Program-made: the position numbers and the translations under genes | Part shown: positions 1 to 8,746 of the stretch, piece by piece | Layout: each line of letters begins with the position of its first letter | How positions within the stretch are numbered: the stretch's first letter is position 1 | Notes under the pieces: generated by a model | What the model was told of the DNA's origin: nothing | Seen by the model: the letters and a program-made list of their open reading frames with translations, nothing else | Databases searched by the model: none | Assembly: GCA_023251455.1 (NCBI GenBank) | Contig: JAHEYT010000047.1 | Span: forward strand, 23,535 to 67,926 | DNA length: 44,392 nucleotides | Origin: Bacteroidota bacterium | GTDB lineage: Bacteria > Bacteroidota > Bacteroidia > Bacteroidales > Prolixibacteraceae | Direction of reading: 5' to 3'

Positions 1-1
1 G

Positions 2-1114
2 GTCGAAAAAGTATATACAGGTACCGATTACCTCGAAAAGATGTTGGCCGAAAAACCTGGTAACGTGATGATGGTAGCCGGGAACAACGCAAAAAAGACC
101 GAATATATTCAGAAAGCGGTTGAAGCGGGTATCAATGTTTTTGCCGATAAGCCTATGGTTATTACGCCTGAAGCATTTCCGGCGCTGGAGCAGTCGTTTA
201 AAACTGCCGCAGAAAAGGGCGTTTTGCTTTACGACATCATGACCGAGCGTTTCGAGGTTACCAACATCATTCAGAAAGAATTGGCGAATACTCCCGACGT
301 GTTTGGTGGTTTGATTGATGGAACTGTTGAGGAACCAGCGATTGATATTTTAAGCGTTCACAATTTCTGCAAAATGGTTTCCGGAGCTGCATTGAAACGT
401 CCGGCATGGTTTTTCGATATGTCGCAGCAGGGCGAGGGTAACGCTGATGTGGCCACGCACCTTGTTGACCTGGCCCAGTGGAGCGCTTTCCCTGAAGTGG
501 TACTGAATAAGAGCGACGTTGAAATGATTTCAGCCAAACACTGGACAACCGATTTTACTCCCGCACAATTTGAAAAGGTGACAGGAATGAAAGAATTCCC
601 TGAATTCCTGAAAAAAGATGTTGCTGATGGTCAGCTGAAAGTTTATGCCAACGGCGAGATGCAATATAAGTTGAAGGGCAAAACGATGAAAGTTACTGCT
701 TTGTGGGACTTTGAAGCACCCGAAGGAGCCGGCGATTCGCACTATTGCCTGATGCGCGGAAAGTTGTGTAATGTGCTGATTAAACAAACGAAAGAAGAAA
801 AATATAAGCCTACCGTATATATTGAAGCAACCGGTGCAACTGATTTGGCTGCTTTTGAAGCCAGCCTGAAAAAAGCTGTTGAGGAAACTATTTCGGCAAG
901 AAATGCAGGCTTAAAGTTGAGCAAGCTGGGCGATAAAAAGTGGGTGGTTGAAATTCCTGCACAATACAGTGTTGGTCATGAAGCACACTTCGGTCAGGTA
1001 ACTGAAAAGTATCTGCAATACCTGAAAGATGGCAAATTGCCGGAATGGGAAGTTCCCAACATGATTGTGAAATATTATATTAGCACCGAAGCGTTGAAGT
1101 TGTCAAAAAAGTAA
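2..1114 (+). CDS. Gfo/Idh/MocA family oxidoreductase, 3' part
   Basis: The reading frame is already open at base 2, so the N-terminus with the Rossmann glycine motif lies outside the window. The visible 370 residues include the end of the NAD(P)-binding domain (AGINVFADKPMVI, the usual E/DKP lysine motif that follows the nucleotide fold). They also include a long C-terminal domain with DVATHLVDLAQW, typical of the Bacteroidota branch that carries a putative oxidoreductase C-terminal domain. Members are NAD(P)-dependent dehydrogenases or related enzymes, often acting on sugars or cyclitols; the substrate cannot be read here. The first ATG in view, at 41, is internal. A strong terminator follows at once, so this is the last gene of its unit. 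Family call is firm, function unknown. Confidence 0.85.
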   Translation, partial: VEKVYTGTDYLEKMLAEKPGNVMMVAGNNAKKTEYIQKAVEAGINVFADKPMVITPEAFPALEQSFKTAAEKGVLLYDIMTERFEVTNIIQKELANTPDVFGGLIDGTVEEPAIDILSVHNFCKMVSGAALKRPAWFFDMSQQGEGNADVATHLVDLAQWSAFPEVVLNKSDVEMISAKHWTTDFTPAQFEKVTGMKEFPEFLKKDVADGQLKVYANGEMQYKLKGKTMKVTALWDFEAPEGAGDSHYCLMRGKLCNVLIKQTKEEKYKPTVYIEATGATDLAAFEASLKKAVEETISARNAGLKLSKLGDKKWVVEIPAQYSVGHEAHFGQVTEKYLQYLKDGKLPEWEVPNMIVKYYISTEALKLSKK

Positions 1115-1140
1115 ATAGAAAGTTCATAAGTGAAAATATT

Positions 1141-1177
1141 AGTCAGGGTTTCATTCCAATGAGGCCCTGACTTTTTT
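1141..1177 (+). terminator. Rho-independent terminator of the oxidoreductase gene
   Basis: The arms AGTCAGGG (1141-1148) and CCCTGACT (1165-1172) pair. The stem is prolonged inward by two G-T pairs and TCATT/AATGA, and a run of T follows to 1177. It lies 26 bases after the stop codon. Confidence 0.85.
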
Positions 1178-1215
1178 ATTTATTGAATATCCGGTTGCGC
1201 CCAGGTTATTCTCTG

Positions 1216-1336
1216 CCGTCTGCTTTAGCTGACGGAAAGAATGATCAACGAAGCCAATGGCTTTAGCCCAAATAGAACTGTGGGGCTAAAGCCCGGAGTA
1301 TTGGTCTTTCTTCGAACCGTTGACTGAAGTCAACGG
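1216..1336. repeat. Cluster of three REP-like palindromes
   Basis: Three hairpins follow each other within 121 bases. The first is CCGTC...GACGG at 1216-1235. The second is GGCTTTAGCCC at 1259-1269 with its perfect complement GGGCTAAAGCC at 1283-1293. The third is CCGTTGAC tgaa GTCAACGG at 1317-1336. The first two share a GCTTTAGC core. They resemble the short extragenic palindromes that Bacteroidota genomes carry in many copies, but copy number cannot be judged here apart from this cluster. Confidence 0.6.
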
Positions 1337-1397
1337 CAAAGGATATCATCGCAATTTTCGTTCATTTAGGTGCTTATAAGGATGTTCATATTTTATT

Positions 1398-1541
1398 TCT
1401 CCATAGGAGATTAATGCGAATAGAGGTGTTTCAGTAAAGGGTGATTATTTCCCGGAGGGAATCAACCCCTTTTTGTTTATGTCCTAACGGACAAAAGATT
1501 TTTGCAATCTTGTTTTCTATTGTCGTTGATGTCCTGTGGAC
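1398..1541. repeat. Cluster of four mini-hairpins
   Basis: Four tiny stem-loops end in CC/GG with a three- or four-base loop: TCTCC-ATA-GGAGA at 1398-1410, TTCCC-GGA-GGGAA at 1449-1461, GTCC-TAAC-GGAC at 1481-1492, and GTCC-TGT-GGAC at 1531-1541. The second is part of a larger imperfect hairpin (1439-1469) followed by TTTTT, so it may also stop transcription. No gene is seen between 1178 and 1586; these palindromes and the preceding cluster are what the stretch holds. Confidence 0.5.
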
Positions 1542-1586
1542 AAAACTCCTCAATAAATCGTAATTTTGGTTTTTAAATTCATCAAA

Positions 1587-2120
1587 ATGGACTCAATTCT
1601 TAGCCTAATAACGCTAATTCAGGGCGACATCACCAAACTGGAAGTGGATGCGATTGTGAATGCAGCCAATTCATCGCTGATGGGTGGTGGAGGAGTTGAT
1701 GGCACTATTCACCGGGCCGGCGGACCAGCCATCCTGGACGAATGCCGCGAAATTGTTGCCCGGCAAGGCCGCTGCGAAACAGGTCAGGCTGTGATCACTT
1801 CAGGAGGAAATCTTCCGGCGAAATTTGTGATTCATACCGTTGGCCCTATCTGGCGTGGCGGCAACAATAACGAGACAAACTTGCTTCAAAATGCTTATTT
1901 GAACTCGTTGAGTTTAGCTGTGGAAAACGGAATTGAAACCATTGCTTTTCCTAACATCAGCACCGGAGTTTATGGTTTCCCAAAGGATAAGGCATCACTC
2001 ATCGCCATCGAAACTGTATCTCAGTTTTTATCTGAAAACGAGCAAATCAAGCAGGTTTATTTTGTTTGCTTCGATCAGGAGAACTACGATTTATACCGAA
2101 TGTCCAAATTAATTCAGTGA
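1587..2120 (+). CDS. Macrodomain protein (YmdB/MacroD-like ADP-ribose hydrolase)
   Basis: This is a single macrodomain of 177 residues. Known relatives bind ADP-ribose and remove O-acetyl or protein-linked ADP-ribose in the cytoplasm. The sequence shows GDIT near residue 13, the signature [20 protein letters not shown] with the adenine- and ribose-binding Asn and Asp residues, [15 protein letters not shown], and the phosphate loop [10 protein letters not shown]. Length and order match the stand-alone bacterial family. I chose the ATG at 1587 because the protein then begins [16 protein letters not shown]; a TTG 21 bases upstream would add only AT-rich leader sequence. It converges on, and overlaps by 12 bases, the DUF3795 gene on the other strand. 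Confidence 0.9.
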   Translation: MDSILSLITLIQGDITKLEVDAIVNAANSSLMGGGGVDGTIHRAGGPAILDECREIVARQGRCETGQAVITSGGNLPAKFVIHTVGPIWRGGNNNETNLLQNAYLNSLSLAVENGIETIAFPNISTGVYGFPKDKASLIAIETVSQFLSENEQIKQVYFVCFDQENYDLYRMSKLIQ

Positions 2121-2447
2121 TTTAAGATTCTCCAATGCTTCGGGGACAAATTGGTGCAAGTTCACCAGTAAAGCACAATTCTCCAATTTGTCGCAATCGG
2201 CGCAGGTTTCAAAGTTCTTCGATTTTGCGCAATTCCTGATTTCACATTCGTTGCAATGCGAAAACTTAACTCCTTCTTCTCGGCATCCGGTACAGTTAAT
2301 CATTTCATGTGTAATGTCTGAGGCGCCATACTGAGTTTTCCATTTCTCTGCCGTCAGGGTGCGCAATTCGTTGTCATTCGCAATTGTGGCTATTCTTGCA
2401 TCGCAAGCAGCACAATTTAATCCGCAACAGGCTATTAGTTTTTGCAT
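2109..2447 (-). CDS. DUF3795 cysteine-rich protein
   Basis: A 112-residue protein with twelve cysteines arranged in groups: CCGLNCAAC at the start, then [15 protein letters not shown] and [10 protein letters not shown]. This spacing is typical of the DUF3795 family, small cytoplasmic proteins of unknown function that probably bind metal through the Cys clusters. No signal peptide or membrane segment is seen. Its 3' end overlaps the convergent macrodomain gene by 12 bases, so the two transcripts can pair there. The family call is good; no role can be assigned from the context. Confidence 0.8.
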   Translation of the reverse strand: MQKLIACCGLNCAACDARIATIANDNELRTLTAEKWKTQYGASDITHEMINCTGCREEGVKFSHCNECEIRNCAKSKNFETCADCDKLENCALLVNLHQFVPEALENLKSLN

Positions 2448-2663
2448 ATTGGTTCGATTTTAAGTAAAACTTAAATAACTCATTCCCAAAGTTAAGGCGA
2501 AAAGATTACAAATTCATTTCCAATCCAGATTTACTGTAAATATGAATGTTGAATAATCAGGAATCAATGAAGGTTATATGCCAATTTAATTGCATTTGGT
2601 ATTTTCCAAGTAGACTCAAAATCGCCCAATTCATCGGTAAAAACAGCCCAAACGTCTATTGCA

Positions 2664-2695
2664 TTTTATAAGGTTACAAAGCCAAGGTAGTTTTG
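2664..2695 (+). promoter_or_regulatory. Likely promoter of the efflux operon
   Basis: TAGTTTTG at 2688-2695 matches the Bacteroidota -7 element TANNTTTG exactly. TTTT at 2664-2667, 20 bases upstream, is close to the TTTG -33 element. Transcription would start near 2702, about 23 bases before the TolC-like gene. Confidence 0.5.
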
Positions 2696-2724
2696 GTTCA
2701 AAATTGTAACAAGCAATAGAAGTC

Positions 2725-4071
2725 ATGAAAACAATTAAATCAATTCAAACAAGTTTACTGATCGCCGGGTTCCTGATTATCTTTTCAGGATTCACAGGCA
2801 AAGCACAAAGCAAAACCTGGACTCTGGAAGAATGCATCAACTATGCGTTGAGTAAAAACATTCAGATTCAGAAAACAGGATTGACGAACGACAGAAATCA
2901 ACTTAATTCGGCCCAGGCTCAGGCTAACCGTTTGCCATCGGTTAATGCTTCTGTTCGCGAAAATTTCAACTGGTACAAAGGCTTCGACTCTACAACCGGC
3001 TCGTACGGAAGCAGTAGTGGAGCAAACAGTACCAATTATTCGCTGAATTCAAGTGTTTCCCTGTACAATGGACAGAAGCTGACCAATCGGATCAAGCTGG
3101 CCGAACTCGATTTGCAGAGCGGACATCTTTATTCGGAAACGGTAAAGGAATCGGTTGGTTTAAATATTCTGAATGCTTACCTGCAGGTTTTGTATGCCTA
3201 CGAAAGTGTGAGCAATGCTGAAAAGCAAATCGTTTCAACAACTGAACAGCTGAATCTGTCGAAAGAGCGTATGGATTTGGGTGTTATTTCAATGTCGGAC
3301 TATTTGCAAATCAAATCGGAACTTGCTGCTGAAAAATCGACTTTAGCTTCAGCTCAAAGTCAGTTGTCAATGGGCAAGATTACCCTGATGCAGCTGATGG
3401 AATTGCCCGTTGATTCCAACTTCGAAGTTAGTTCACCAAATCTGGATAAATTGCTGATCGATTCAGCTTCTCCTAATGCCCAGGAAATTTACAACCTCGC
3501 ATTGGGAATTAAACCTCAGATTAAAAATGCTGAACTAACCAAAGAAAGCGCCAAGCTGGATGTTGAAATTGCAAAAGCTGACGGGCTTCCAAGTCTTTCG
3601 ATGGATGCCGGTTTGTCTGCCGGATATTCAAGCCTGACTAAAAACTCGGGTTACACCCAACAGTTAAAAGATAAAATGAATCCATCGGTTGGGCTATCGC
3701 TTTCAATCCCAATTTTTCAGAAGAAACAGATTAAAACGAATGTAGCGATTGCCAATATTTCGGTATCTGATGCCGAACTGGACGAAATCAATACTAAAAA
3801 TGAACTTCGCAAAAACATCGAGCAAGCTTGTGCTGACGTGGTTTCTGCCAAAAGTCAATATGCCGCCAGTCAGGAACAGAATCAATCGACTCAGGAATCG
3901 TACGATGTGACAAGTGAAAAATACACGCAAGGTTTGATCAACTCGGTTGATTTCCTGATTCAAAAAACCAACCTGATTACTTCGGAAAGTAAATTGTTGC
4001 AATCGAAATTCAAGATGATTTTTAGCTATAAGATCGTTGATTTCTACAAAGGTATTCCTCTGACATTGTAA
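2725..4071 (+). CDS. TolC-family outer membrane efflux protein
   Basis: A 448-residue outer membrane channel of tripartite exporters. An N-terminal signal peptide (hydrophobic residues about 9-27, ending FTGKAQS) is followed by the family opening WTLEECINYALSKNIQIQ. Then come two copies of the TolC repeat (about 30-220 and 250-445) rich in long alpha-helical, Gln/Ala/Ser-rich segments that form the periplasmic tunnel. It is the first gene of the operon and lies 42 bases before the adaptor gene, matching a TolC / MacA / MacB set. The call is firm at family level; the exported substrate is unknown. Confidence 0.92.
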   Translation: MKTIKSIQTSLLIAGFLIIFSGFTGKAQSKTWTLEECINYALSKNIQIQKTGLTNDRNQLNSAQAQANRLPSVNASVRENFNWYKGFDSTTGSYGSSSGANSTNYSLNSSVSLYNGQKLTNRIKLAELDLQSGHLYSETVKESVGLNILNAYLQVLYAYESVSNAEKQIVSTTEQLNLSKERMDLGVISMSDYLQIKSELAAEKSTLASAQSQLSMGKITLMQLMELPVDSNFEVSSPNLDKLLIDSASPNAQEIYNLALGIKPQIKNAELTKESAKLDVEIAKADGLPSLSMDAGLSAGYSSLTKNSGYTQQLKDKMNPSVGLSLSIPIFQKKQIKTNVAIANISVSDAELDEINTKNELRKNIEQACADVVSAKSQYAASQEQNQSTQESYDVTSEKYTQGLINSVDFLIQKTNLITSESKLLQSKFKMIFSYKIVDFYKGIPLTL

Positions 4072-4113
4072 TTAATCCATCAGAAAAATTTAAAACACAA
4101 AATATATATCATC

Positions 4114-5394
4114 ATGAAAAAGAGTATAATATACATCGGGTCGGCAGTTATCGTGCTTGCCGCAGGTTTTCTGATTTACAAATCGGTTACGAAAACCAAG
4201 CAGACGGTTTCGATTGAAACAGCCAAAGTTGAGAGAGGTACAATTAGCAACACAGTTACCGCAACAGGAACGCTCGAAGCTGTTAAAACAGTTGAAGTTG
4301 GTACCCAGGTTTCGGGAGTTATTGAGAAATTATTTGTCGACTTCAACTCAGAGGTTAAAAAAGGTCAGTTGTTGGCTCAATTGGACGAAACTCCTTTGAT
4401 GGCGCAACTTGACCAAAGTAAAGCATCGGTCGATCAGGCAGAAGCACAGGTAAAATACCAGAAAGCGACTTACGAGCGATACAAAGCCCTGCTTGCTAAA
4501 AAACTGATTGCACAATCTGATTTCGATCTTGCTGAATTTAATTACAACAATGCATTGGGTTCGCTAAACAATGCCAAATCGATGTACGATAAAAATAAAA
4601 TCAACTTGTCGTATGCACGTATCTATTCGCCAATCGATGGTACGGTTCTCGACCGTGCGGTAGAAGTAGGACAAACTGTAGCAGCCAGCTTCAATACACC
4701 AACACTTTTTACCATTGCCAACGACCTTACCCAGATGCGTGTGGAAGCCAAAGTTGACGAAGCCGATATAGGTCAGTTGGTTGCCGGTCAGCGTGTTGAA
4801 TTTACGGTTGATGCCTTCCCTATCAAAAAATTTATGGGTGAAGTAACCGAAATCAGACTTCAGCCAGTTACAACCAATAATGTAGTTACCTATACCGTAG
4901 TTATTGGAGCTCCTAATCCTGACAACATTCTAAAACCAGGAATGACAGCCAATGCAACGTTCTTTGTTACCGAACGGAAAGATATTCTGTTGGTGTCAGC
5001 AAAAGCTACCCGGTTTACACCCGATCCTGAAACTTTGGCAGCATACATGCCTCCAATGGGCGGGGACGGTGCACAGGCTGCCGAACTTCCTGCACCACCG
5101 ATGGGAGTAGGCGCTATGCCTGCTGAAAATGCAGGTAATGATTCAATCCATACGGTTTGGATAAAAGGAACTAATGGTGGATTGCATCCGCAAAAAGTTA
5201 CTGTTGGCGTTACCGATGAAATTAATTTTGAAGTAGTTAATGGATTAAAAGAAGGAGATGAAGTGGTTACATCAATAACTACAACAGGTACAGCAACCCA
5301 AAAAGGAACAACATCAACAAGTTTTTTCAAGCCTCCGGGAAGTGAAAAGAGAACAGCAACAACAAACACTCAACGTGGCGGTCCACCACAATAA
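4114..5394 (+). CDS. MacA-like periplasmic adaptor of an ABC efflux pump
   Basis: A 426-residue membrane fusion protein that links an inner membrane transporter to the TolC channel. It has one N-terminal membrane anchor (about residues 5-23), the lipoyl half-motif VEVGTQVSGVIEKLFVDFNSEVKKGQLLAQLD, a helical hairpin (about 90-165), the second half-motif ARIYSPIDGTVLDRAVEVGQTV, a beta-barrel domain and a membrane-proximal domain. A Pro/Gly/Met-rich insert (about 310-345) and a Thr/Gly-rich tail are unusual additions. The ABC ATPase and permease behind it point to MacA rather than an RND partner. The gap to the ATPase gene (159 bases) holds palindromes. Confidence 0.9.
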   Translation: MKKSIIYIGSAVIVLAAGFLIYKSVTKTKQTVSIETAKVERGTISNTVTATGTLEAVKTVEVGTQVSGVIEKLFVDFNSEVKKGQLLAQLDETPLMAQLDQSKASVDQAEAQVKYQKATYERYKALLAKKLIAQSDFDLAEFNYNNALGSLNNAKSMYDKNKINLSYARIYSPIDGTVLDRAVEVGQTVAASFNTPTLFTIANDLTQMRVEAKVDEADIGQLVAGQRVEFTVDAFPIKKFMGEVTEIRLQPVTTNNVVTYTVVIGAPNPDNILKPGMTANATFFVTERKDILLVSAKATRFTPDPETLAAYMPPMGGDGAQAAELPAPPMGVGAMPAENAGNDSIHTVWIKGTNGGLHPQKVTVGVTDEINFEVVNGLKEGDEVVTSITTTGTATQKGTTSTSFFKPPGSEKRTATTNTQRGGPPQ

Positions 5395-5477
5395 TCCAGG
5401 CTAGCCGATCTTGGTTTAAGTGAATCCGATATCGATTCTTCTGAGTTTGGATAAGAAAAGTAGAAAAATGAAATGAA

Positions 5478-5521
5478 CCCCGGGTAACCGGGGCGAATTC
5501 CCTGCCTCGCCGGCAGGCGGG
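5478..5521. repeat. Two GC-rich palindromes inside the efflux operon
   Basis: CCCCGG gtaa CCGGGG (5478-5493) is followed by CCTGCC tcgcc GGCAGG (5501-5517) and CGGG. Both are much richer in G+C than the surrounding genes and sit between the adaptor and ATPase genes. They resemble intergenic palindromes common in Bacteroidota; they may attenuate or protect the operon transcript. Confidence 0.55.
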
Positions 5522-5553
5522 CATAAGGCTATTAAAAATTAAAAAGGGAAAGC

Positions 5554-6300
5554 ATGAAAAAGACAATTATAGAGGTTAAGGACCTAAGGAAAGATTTCTA
5601 TATGGATGAAATCACGGTTCATGCCTTACGTGGAATAAACCTTGAAATAAAGGAGGGTGAGTTTGTTGCCATTATGGGAACCAGCGGCTCGGGCAAGTCA
5701 ACAATGCTGAATGTCTTGGGATGTCTTGACAAGCCTACCTCAGGAAGCTATATGCTGGACGGAATAAGCATGGGAGAACTTTCGAGAAACGAACTCGCAG
5801 GCTTGCGGAATAGAAAACTGGGCTTTGTTTTTCAATCGTACAATTTATTGCCTCGTACTTCGGCTTTGGAGAATGTTGAGCTTCCGTTGTTCTACAATTC
5901 AGATGTAAAACCGAAAGAACGAAAAGAAAGAGCCATTGCAGCGCTCGAAGCTGTTGGTCTTGCCGATCGGATGCACCACATGCCAAACCAAATGTCGGGT
6001 GGACAACAGCAGCGTGTGGCTATTGCACGTTCGCTGGTAAACGACCCTGTGGTTATTCTGGCTGACGAAGCGACTGGTAACCTCGACACACGAACTTCAT
6101 ACGAAATCATGGCATTGCTTCAGGATTTGAATTCGAAAGGCAAAACCATTGTATTTGTGACCCACGAACCCGACATTGCCAAATTTATGACCCGCGAGGT
6201 TGTTTTCCGCGATGGACACATTATTCGTGAAGATTGGGTGACAGATAGACACAATGCAGCTGAATTGCTAAAAGCTCTTCCGGCGGAAGAACTGGTTTAA
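5554..6300 (+). CDS. ABC transporter ATP-binding protein (MacB/LolD type)
   Basis: A 248-residue cytoplasmic ATPase that powers the export pump. Visible motifs are the Walker [10 protein letters not shown] (residues 42-50), Q-loop FVFQSYNLL (about 91-99), signature [14 protein letters not shown] (147-160), Walker B VVILADE (166-172), D-loop GNLD and the switch histidine in VTHEPD. The sequence is typical of the MacB/LolD/FtsE subgroup that works with FtsX-type permeases. E. coli MacB carries this domain fused to the permease; here the two are separate genes 18 bases apart. A C-terminal extension (about 225-248) follows the conserved fold. Confidence 0.93.
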   Translation: MKKTIIEVKDLRKDFYMDEITVHALRGINLEIKEGEFVAIMGTSGSGKSTMLNVLGCLDKPTSGSYMLDGISMGELSRNELAGLRNRKLGFVFQSYNLLPRTSALENVELPLFYNSDVKPKERKERAIAALEAVGLADRMHHMPNQMSGGQQQRVAIARSLVNDPVVILADEATGNLDTRTSYEIMALLQDLNSKGKTIVFVTHEPDIAKFMTREVVFRDGHIIREDWVTDRHNAAELLKALPAEELV

Positions 6301-6318
6301 CCGAAAAAAAGTAAAGTC

Positions 6319-7539
6319 ATGAACTACACGAATACAATAAAAATATCAATGAATGCTTTGAAGCGTAATAAGTTCAGGGCATTCCTAACCATGCTTGGAA
6401 TTATTATCGGTGTGGCGTCGGTTATCGTGATGCTTGCCATTGGGGAAGGATCGAAACGAAGCATCGGAACCCAAATGTCGAGCATGGGAACCAACCTGAT
6501 TATGGTTATGCCCGCATCGCAACAACGTGGCGGTGTAGCAATGGGAAACACGAATGCGCAAAGTATGACCTTGGATGATATTACAGCAATAGAAAAGGAG
6601 TGCCCGGCGCTATCTGCTGTGTCTCCTGAAGTTCGTTCAAGCGGACAGGCAGTAGTCGGTAATTCAAACTGGCCAACTTCGGTTTACGGTGTTAATAACA
6701 AGTATTTCGGAATCCGTAAATATACCATCAAATCGGGACGCAGTTTTTCTGATCGCGAGATACAAACTTATGCCAAAGTTTGCCTGGTTGGTCAAACCAT
6801 TATCGAGAAACTATTTGAGGGGAAAACCGATCCAATTGGTCAATCAGTCAGGTTTAAGGGTATCCCGCTTATGATTATTGGTATTTTAACAGAAAAGGGG
6901 GAAAACGGAATGGGACAGGATCAGGACGACCTGATTATAGCTCCATATACCACCGTTCAGAAACGCATCCTGGCAATCACTCACATTCAAAGTATTTATG
7001 GTTCTGCGGTAAGCGAGGAAAAAAATAGTGAGGCAATCAGTCAGGTTACCAATTCACTTCGCAAAAGCCACAAACTAAAAGATGGTGAAATCGATGATTT
7101 TCAGGTTAGGTCGCAGGCTGAAATGGTACAGACATTTTCATCAGTAATGGATGTTTTAACCATTCTGTTAGGGGCAATTGCCGGAATCTCATTGTTGGTA
7201 GGAGGTATAGGTATCATGAATATCATGTTTGTATCGGTTACCGAGCGCACCCGCGAAATTGGCTTGCGTTTGTCGGTGGGCGGTCGTGCCCACGATATTA
7301 TGATGCAGTTCCTGATTGAATCGGTTCTTTTGAGTGTATTTGGCGGAATAATCGGGATTCTTTTTGGAATGATGATAACCTATGTTGTTACTTCATTAAT
7401 GGGTTGGGGCATGATAATTATGCCAGAAGTACAAGCTCTGGGATTTTTGGTTTGTTCTGCTATTGGTATCTTCTTCGGTTGGTATCCGGCACGGAAAGCC
7501 TCAAATCTGAACCCGATTGATGCGTTGAGGTACGAATAA
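6319..7539 (+). CDS. ABC transporter permease (MacB type, MacB_PCD plus FtsX)
   Basis: A 406-residue inner membrane permease. It has one N-terminal membrane segment (about 21-43), a large periplasmic MacB_PCD domain (about 45-260, starting with LAIGEGSKRSI), and an FtsX domain with three further membrane segments (about 275-300, 325-355 and 370-390). Typical family stretches are GGIGIMNIMFVSVTERTREIGLR and the C-terminal ARKASNLNPIDALRYE. It should pair with the ATPase just upstream and the MacA-like adaptor to push substrate through the TolC-like channel. MacB relatives export macrolides, peptides or toxins; which applies here is unknown. Confidence 0.93.
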   Translation: MNYTNTIKISMNALKRNKFRAFLTMLGIIIGVASVIVMLAIGEGSKRSIGTQMSSMGTNLIMVMPASQQRGGVAMGNTNAQSMTLDDITAIEKECPALSAVSPEVRSSGQAVVGNSNWPTSVYGVNNKYFGIRKYTIKSGRSFSDREIQTYAKVCLVGQTIIEKLFEGKTDPIGQSVRFKGIPLMIIGILTEKGENGMGQDQDDLIIAPYTTVQKRILAITHIQSIYGSAVSEEKNSEAISQVTNSLRKSHKLKDGEIDDFQVRSQAEMVQTFSSVMDVLTILLGAIAGISLLVGGIGIMNIMFVSVTERTREIGLRLSVGGRAHDIMMQFLIESVLLSVFGGIIGILFGMMITYVVTSLMGWGMIIMPEVQALGFLVCSAIGIFFGWYPARKASNLNPIDALRYE

Positions 7540-7543
7540 TAAT

Positions 7544-7609
7544 CATTTACGATTTTACTATTTACTATTGATGTACATAAAAGTCAGGTAAATAGTAAAT
7601 CGTGAAATG
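7544..7609. repeat. Long imperfect inverted repeat between efflux and sensor genes
   Basis: Arms of 22 bases, 7544-7565 and 7588-7609, are complementary except for two compensating one-base bulges (CATTTACGATTTTAC against CATTTCACGATTTAC). They enclose 22 bases. Each arm is itself built of a degenerate direct repeat of the type TAAATNGTAAAT. There is no clear T run, so it is not an ordinary terminator. Confidence 0.6.
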
Positions 7610-7629
7610 GTAAATTGTAATTGGTATAT

Positions 7630-7637
7630 TATCTTTG
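7630..7637 (+). promoter_or_regulatory. Possible -7 element before the sensor kinase
   Basis: TATCTTTG matches TANNTTTG exactly. No good -33 element lies at the usual distance. If used, transcription begins near 7644, which would rule out the upstream start at 7607 and leave a very short leader. Confidence 0.35.
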
Positions 7638-7651
7638 AAAAAAAGTCATCA

Positions 7652-8746
7652 ATGGGCAAATCAATGTCATTCTCCGATAAATGGATTAAGGTTACGCTTC
7701 ACACAATCGTCTGGATCATTATATTCCTTTTTGCGCTATACGTACACAACTCATTTGGGGGGGGAAATATGTTGCGCCTATATGGTTTTTATCTGCGTAC
7801 CTTATCTGCTGCAATCATTTTTTATGTCGGTTATCTTTGGTTAGTGCCCCGTTACTTTGTTCAGAACAAACAGTTAGCATATCTTCTCATTCTTATTGCT
7901 TTTATTCTTGCTACTCATTACGGTACCAATTATATCGACAGGACTTTCTTAACCGACCCGGTTGCTGAGGCAAAGTTCCGCGAAGCCATGAAAATGCTTA
8001 ATGGCAAGGACGAAGGTCCGAGAAATGGGGATGTGTTTGGCTTTTTTAGTCATCTCTTTTCATCATTGCTGGTTTCAGGTTTTGCTGTTGGCCTTGGGGT
8101 AATGGAAACATTGAAACAGAATGAGAAGAAACAAAAAGAACTGGAAAAGGAAAAACTGAATTCGGAATTGGCATTCCTGAAAAACCAGGTCAGTCCTCAC
8201 TTTTTCTTCAATACCCTGAATAATATTTATTCACTGATTGGCATCGACGGTCCAACAGCGCAGGATTCGGTGCTGAAACTGTCGAAGTTGATGCGTTACC
8301 TGCTATACGAATCGGAACATGGCGAAACCTTGATGAGCCACGAAATCGATTTCATGAACAATTACATCGACCTGATGAAGTTACGGCTGAGTCCAAGGGT
8401 GGAATTGCAGATCGATTTTCCAAAAGATTTTCCTGATTTTTCAATACCACCATTACTTTTTGTGTCGTTTATTGAAAATGCGTTTAAACATGGAGTCAGC
8501 CATCGCGATCGTTCGTTCATTCATCTCCGGATGACGATTGAAAATGACCAAATTACTTTTGTTTCTGAAAATAGTATCGGCAAAAGCAGCCAGCCAGGCG
8601 ATATGCAACATTCCGGAATCGGTCTCGAAAATGTACGAAAACGTCTTCATCTGTTATTTCCCGATAAGCATGTACTAACTGTTGAGCAAAACGAAACGAT
8701 TTTCCAAGTCGAACTAACCATTACTAAAACAAATACAAAGGTATGA
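7652..8746 (+). CDS. LytS/YehU-type sensor histidine kinase
   Basis: A 364-residue inner membrane histidine kinase of the LytS class. About four hydrophobic segments fill residues 10-150. A short coiled coil (QNEKKQKELEKEKLNSEL) leads into the His_kinase domain, with the phospho-acceptor His in QVSPHFFFNTLN, the N-box LFVSFIENAFKHG and the G-box GIGLENVRKRL. An ATG at 7607 would add 15 residues, but a likely -7 element lies downstream of it, so I prefer 7652 (MGKSMSFSDKW). The gene overlaps the response regulator by four bases (ATGA), so the pair is translationally coupled. Its place behind the efflux operon suggests it senses envelope stress or the pump's substrate. Confidence 0.9.
   Translation: MGKSMSFSDKWIKVTLHTIVWIIIFLFALYVHNSFGGGNMLRLYGFYLRTLSAAIIFYVGYLWLVPRYFVQNKQLAYLLILIAFILATHYGTNYIDRTFLTDPVAEAKFREAMKMLNGKDEGPRNGDVFGFFSHLFSSLLVSGFAVGLGVMETLKQNEKKQKELEKEKLNSELAFLKNQVSPHFFFNTLNNIYSLIGIDGPTAQDSVLKLSKLMRYLLYESEHGETLMSHEIDFMNNYIDLMKLRLSPRVELQIDFPKDFPDFSIPPLLFVSFIENAFKHGVSHRDRSFIHLRMTIENDQITFVSENSIGKSSQPGDMQHSGIGLENVRKRLHLLFPDKHVLTVEQNETIFQVELTITKTNTKV

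Noticed and set aside
1140..1586. CRISPR array in the repeat-rich left intergenic region
   Set aside because: The palindromes differ from one another and there is no constant repeat with regular spacers; no cas gene is present.
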